NCBI GenBank assembly: GCA_017467225.1
Contig: JAFTSR010000409.1
Location: forward strand, 1-6,829
DNA: 6,829 nucleotides
Direction of reading: 5' to 3'
Source of the DNA: Clostridia bacterium
Lineage (GTDB): Bacteria; Bacillota_A; Clostridia; Oscillospirales; CAG-272
Under the pieces are notes generated by a model, which made no database searches, was not told the origin of the DNA, and saw nothing but the letters and a program-made list of their open reading frames with translations. Shown in pieces: positions 6,763-6,829 of this stretch; the first letter of the stretch is position 1; each line of letters opens with the position of its first letter. Made by a program: the position numbers and the translations under genes.

Positions 6763-6829
6763 TTCATGAATGACACCCAGAGCTGTATAGCATTACAGCT
6801 CATCGTCTACGATAATACGCAACGCGTAG
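6763..6829 (-). pseudogene. rel: Upstream rel synthetase segment containing a nonsense codon
   Basis: Continuing the rel frame to the right edge gives YALRIIVDDEL, then TAA (6793-6795), then CYTALGVIHE leading straight into MFNTIPGRFKDYIS. Intact Rel proteins read continuously here, with a pattern like AVRIIVxxxxxCYxxLGxIHxxFxPxPGRFKDYI. The stop occupies the residue just before the conserved Cys-Tyr, which is an acidic or polar residue in relatives. No insertion or deletion is needed. A single change from GAA, CAA or AAA would explain it. The Asp that coordinates magnesium in the synthetase should lie just outside the window. Confidence 0.75.
6780..6801. repeat. Perfect 8-bp inverted repeat spanning the rel nonsense codon
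   Basis: The arms gagctgta (6780-6787) and tacagctc (6794-6801) are exact reverse complements separated by six bases. Base 6795, the first base of the TAA stop when read on the minus strand, pairs with 6786 inside the stem. Any single-base sense version of the codon at that position would break this pair and leave only a 6-bp stem. Confidence 0.8.

Noticed and set aside
6793..6795. TAA as a reassigned or read-through codon in rel
   Set aside because: TAA is the normal stop of dtd, the kinase gene and the amidohydrolase gene here, and no recoding signal such as a SECIS (which would concern TGA) is apparent.

Overview
The window is a compact run of six genes, all on the minus strand, so the biology reads from the right edge to the left. 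It suggests a Gram-positive anaerobe of the Clostridia, probably Oscillospiraceae/Ruminococcaceae-like. The reasons are the rel–dtd order, a HemZ-type radical SAM protein, a SpoVB/MurJ-like flippase, strong AAGGAGG-type ribosome binding sites and moderate GC content. The taxonomic call is an inference from gene content, not a database match.

In transcription order: (1) the C-terminal two thirds of a long RelA/SpoT-family (p)ppGpp synthetase (about 5389-6829, 5' end beyond the window), interrupted by an in-frame TAA at 6793-6795; (2) dtd, D-aminoacyl-tRNA deacylase (4906-5364); (3) a HemZ-type radical SAM protein (3367-4869); (4) a short uridine kinase/phosphoribulokinase-family P-loop kinase (2373-3305); (5) an amidohydrolase of the methylthioadenosine/S-adenosylhomocysteine deaminase type (1036-2331); (6) a multi-spanning MurJ/SpoVB-like lipid-linked oligosaccharide flippase (1-1020), whose C-terminus lies beyond the left edge. 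Gaps between genes are only 15-61 bases. I see no convincing terminator in them, so one operon is likely.

Functionally, rel and dtd are translation-linked: one senses starvation at the ribosome, the other proofreads D-amino acids on tRNA. HemZ often follows them in Firmicutes. The kinase and the deaminase both suggest nucleoside salvage and may form a small module. The flippase is a cell-envelope gene. There is no stretch over 300 bases without a gene.

I did not find a new defence or mobile system. The most notable observation is the nonsense codon in rel. The reading frame is rel-like on both sides of it, and the base that creates the stop also completes a perfect 8-bp inverted repeat. This could be a real quasipalindrome-correction mutation or a fold-back/sequence-end artefact. 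A second item is a perfect 12-bp palindrome resembling a catabolite-response element at the hemZ–kinase junction.
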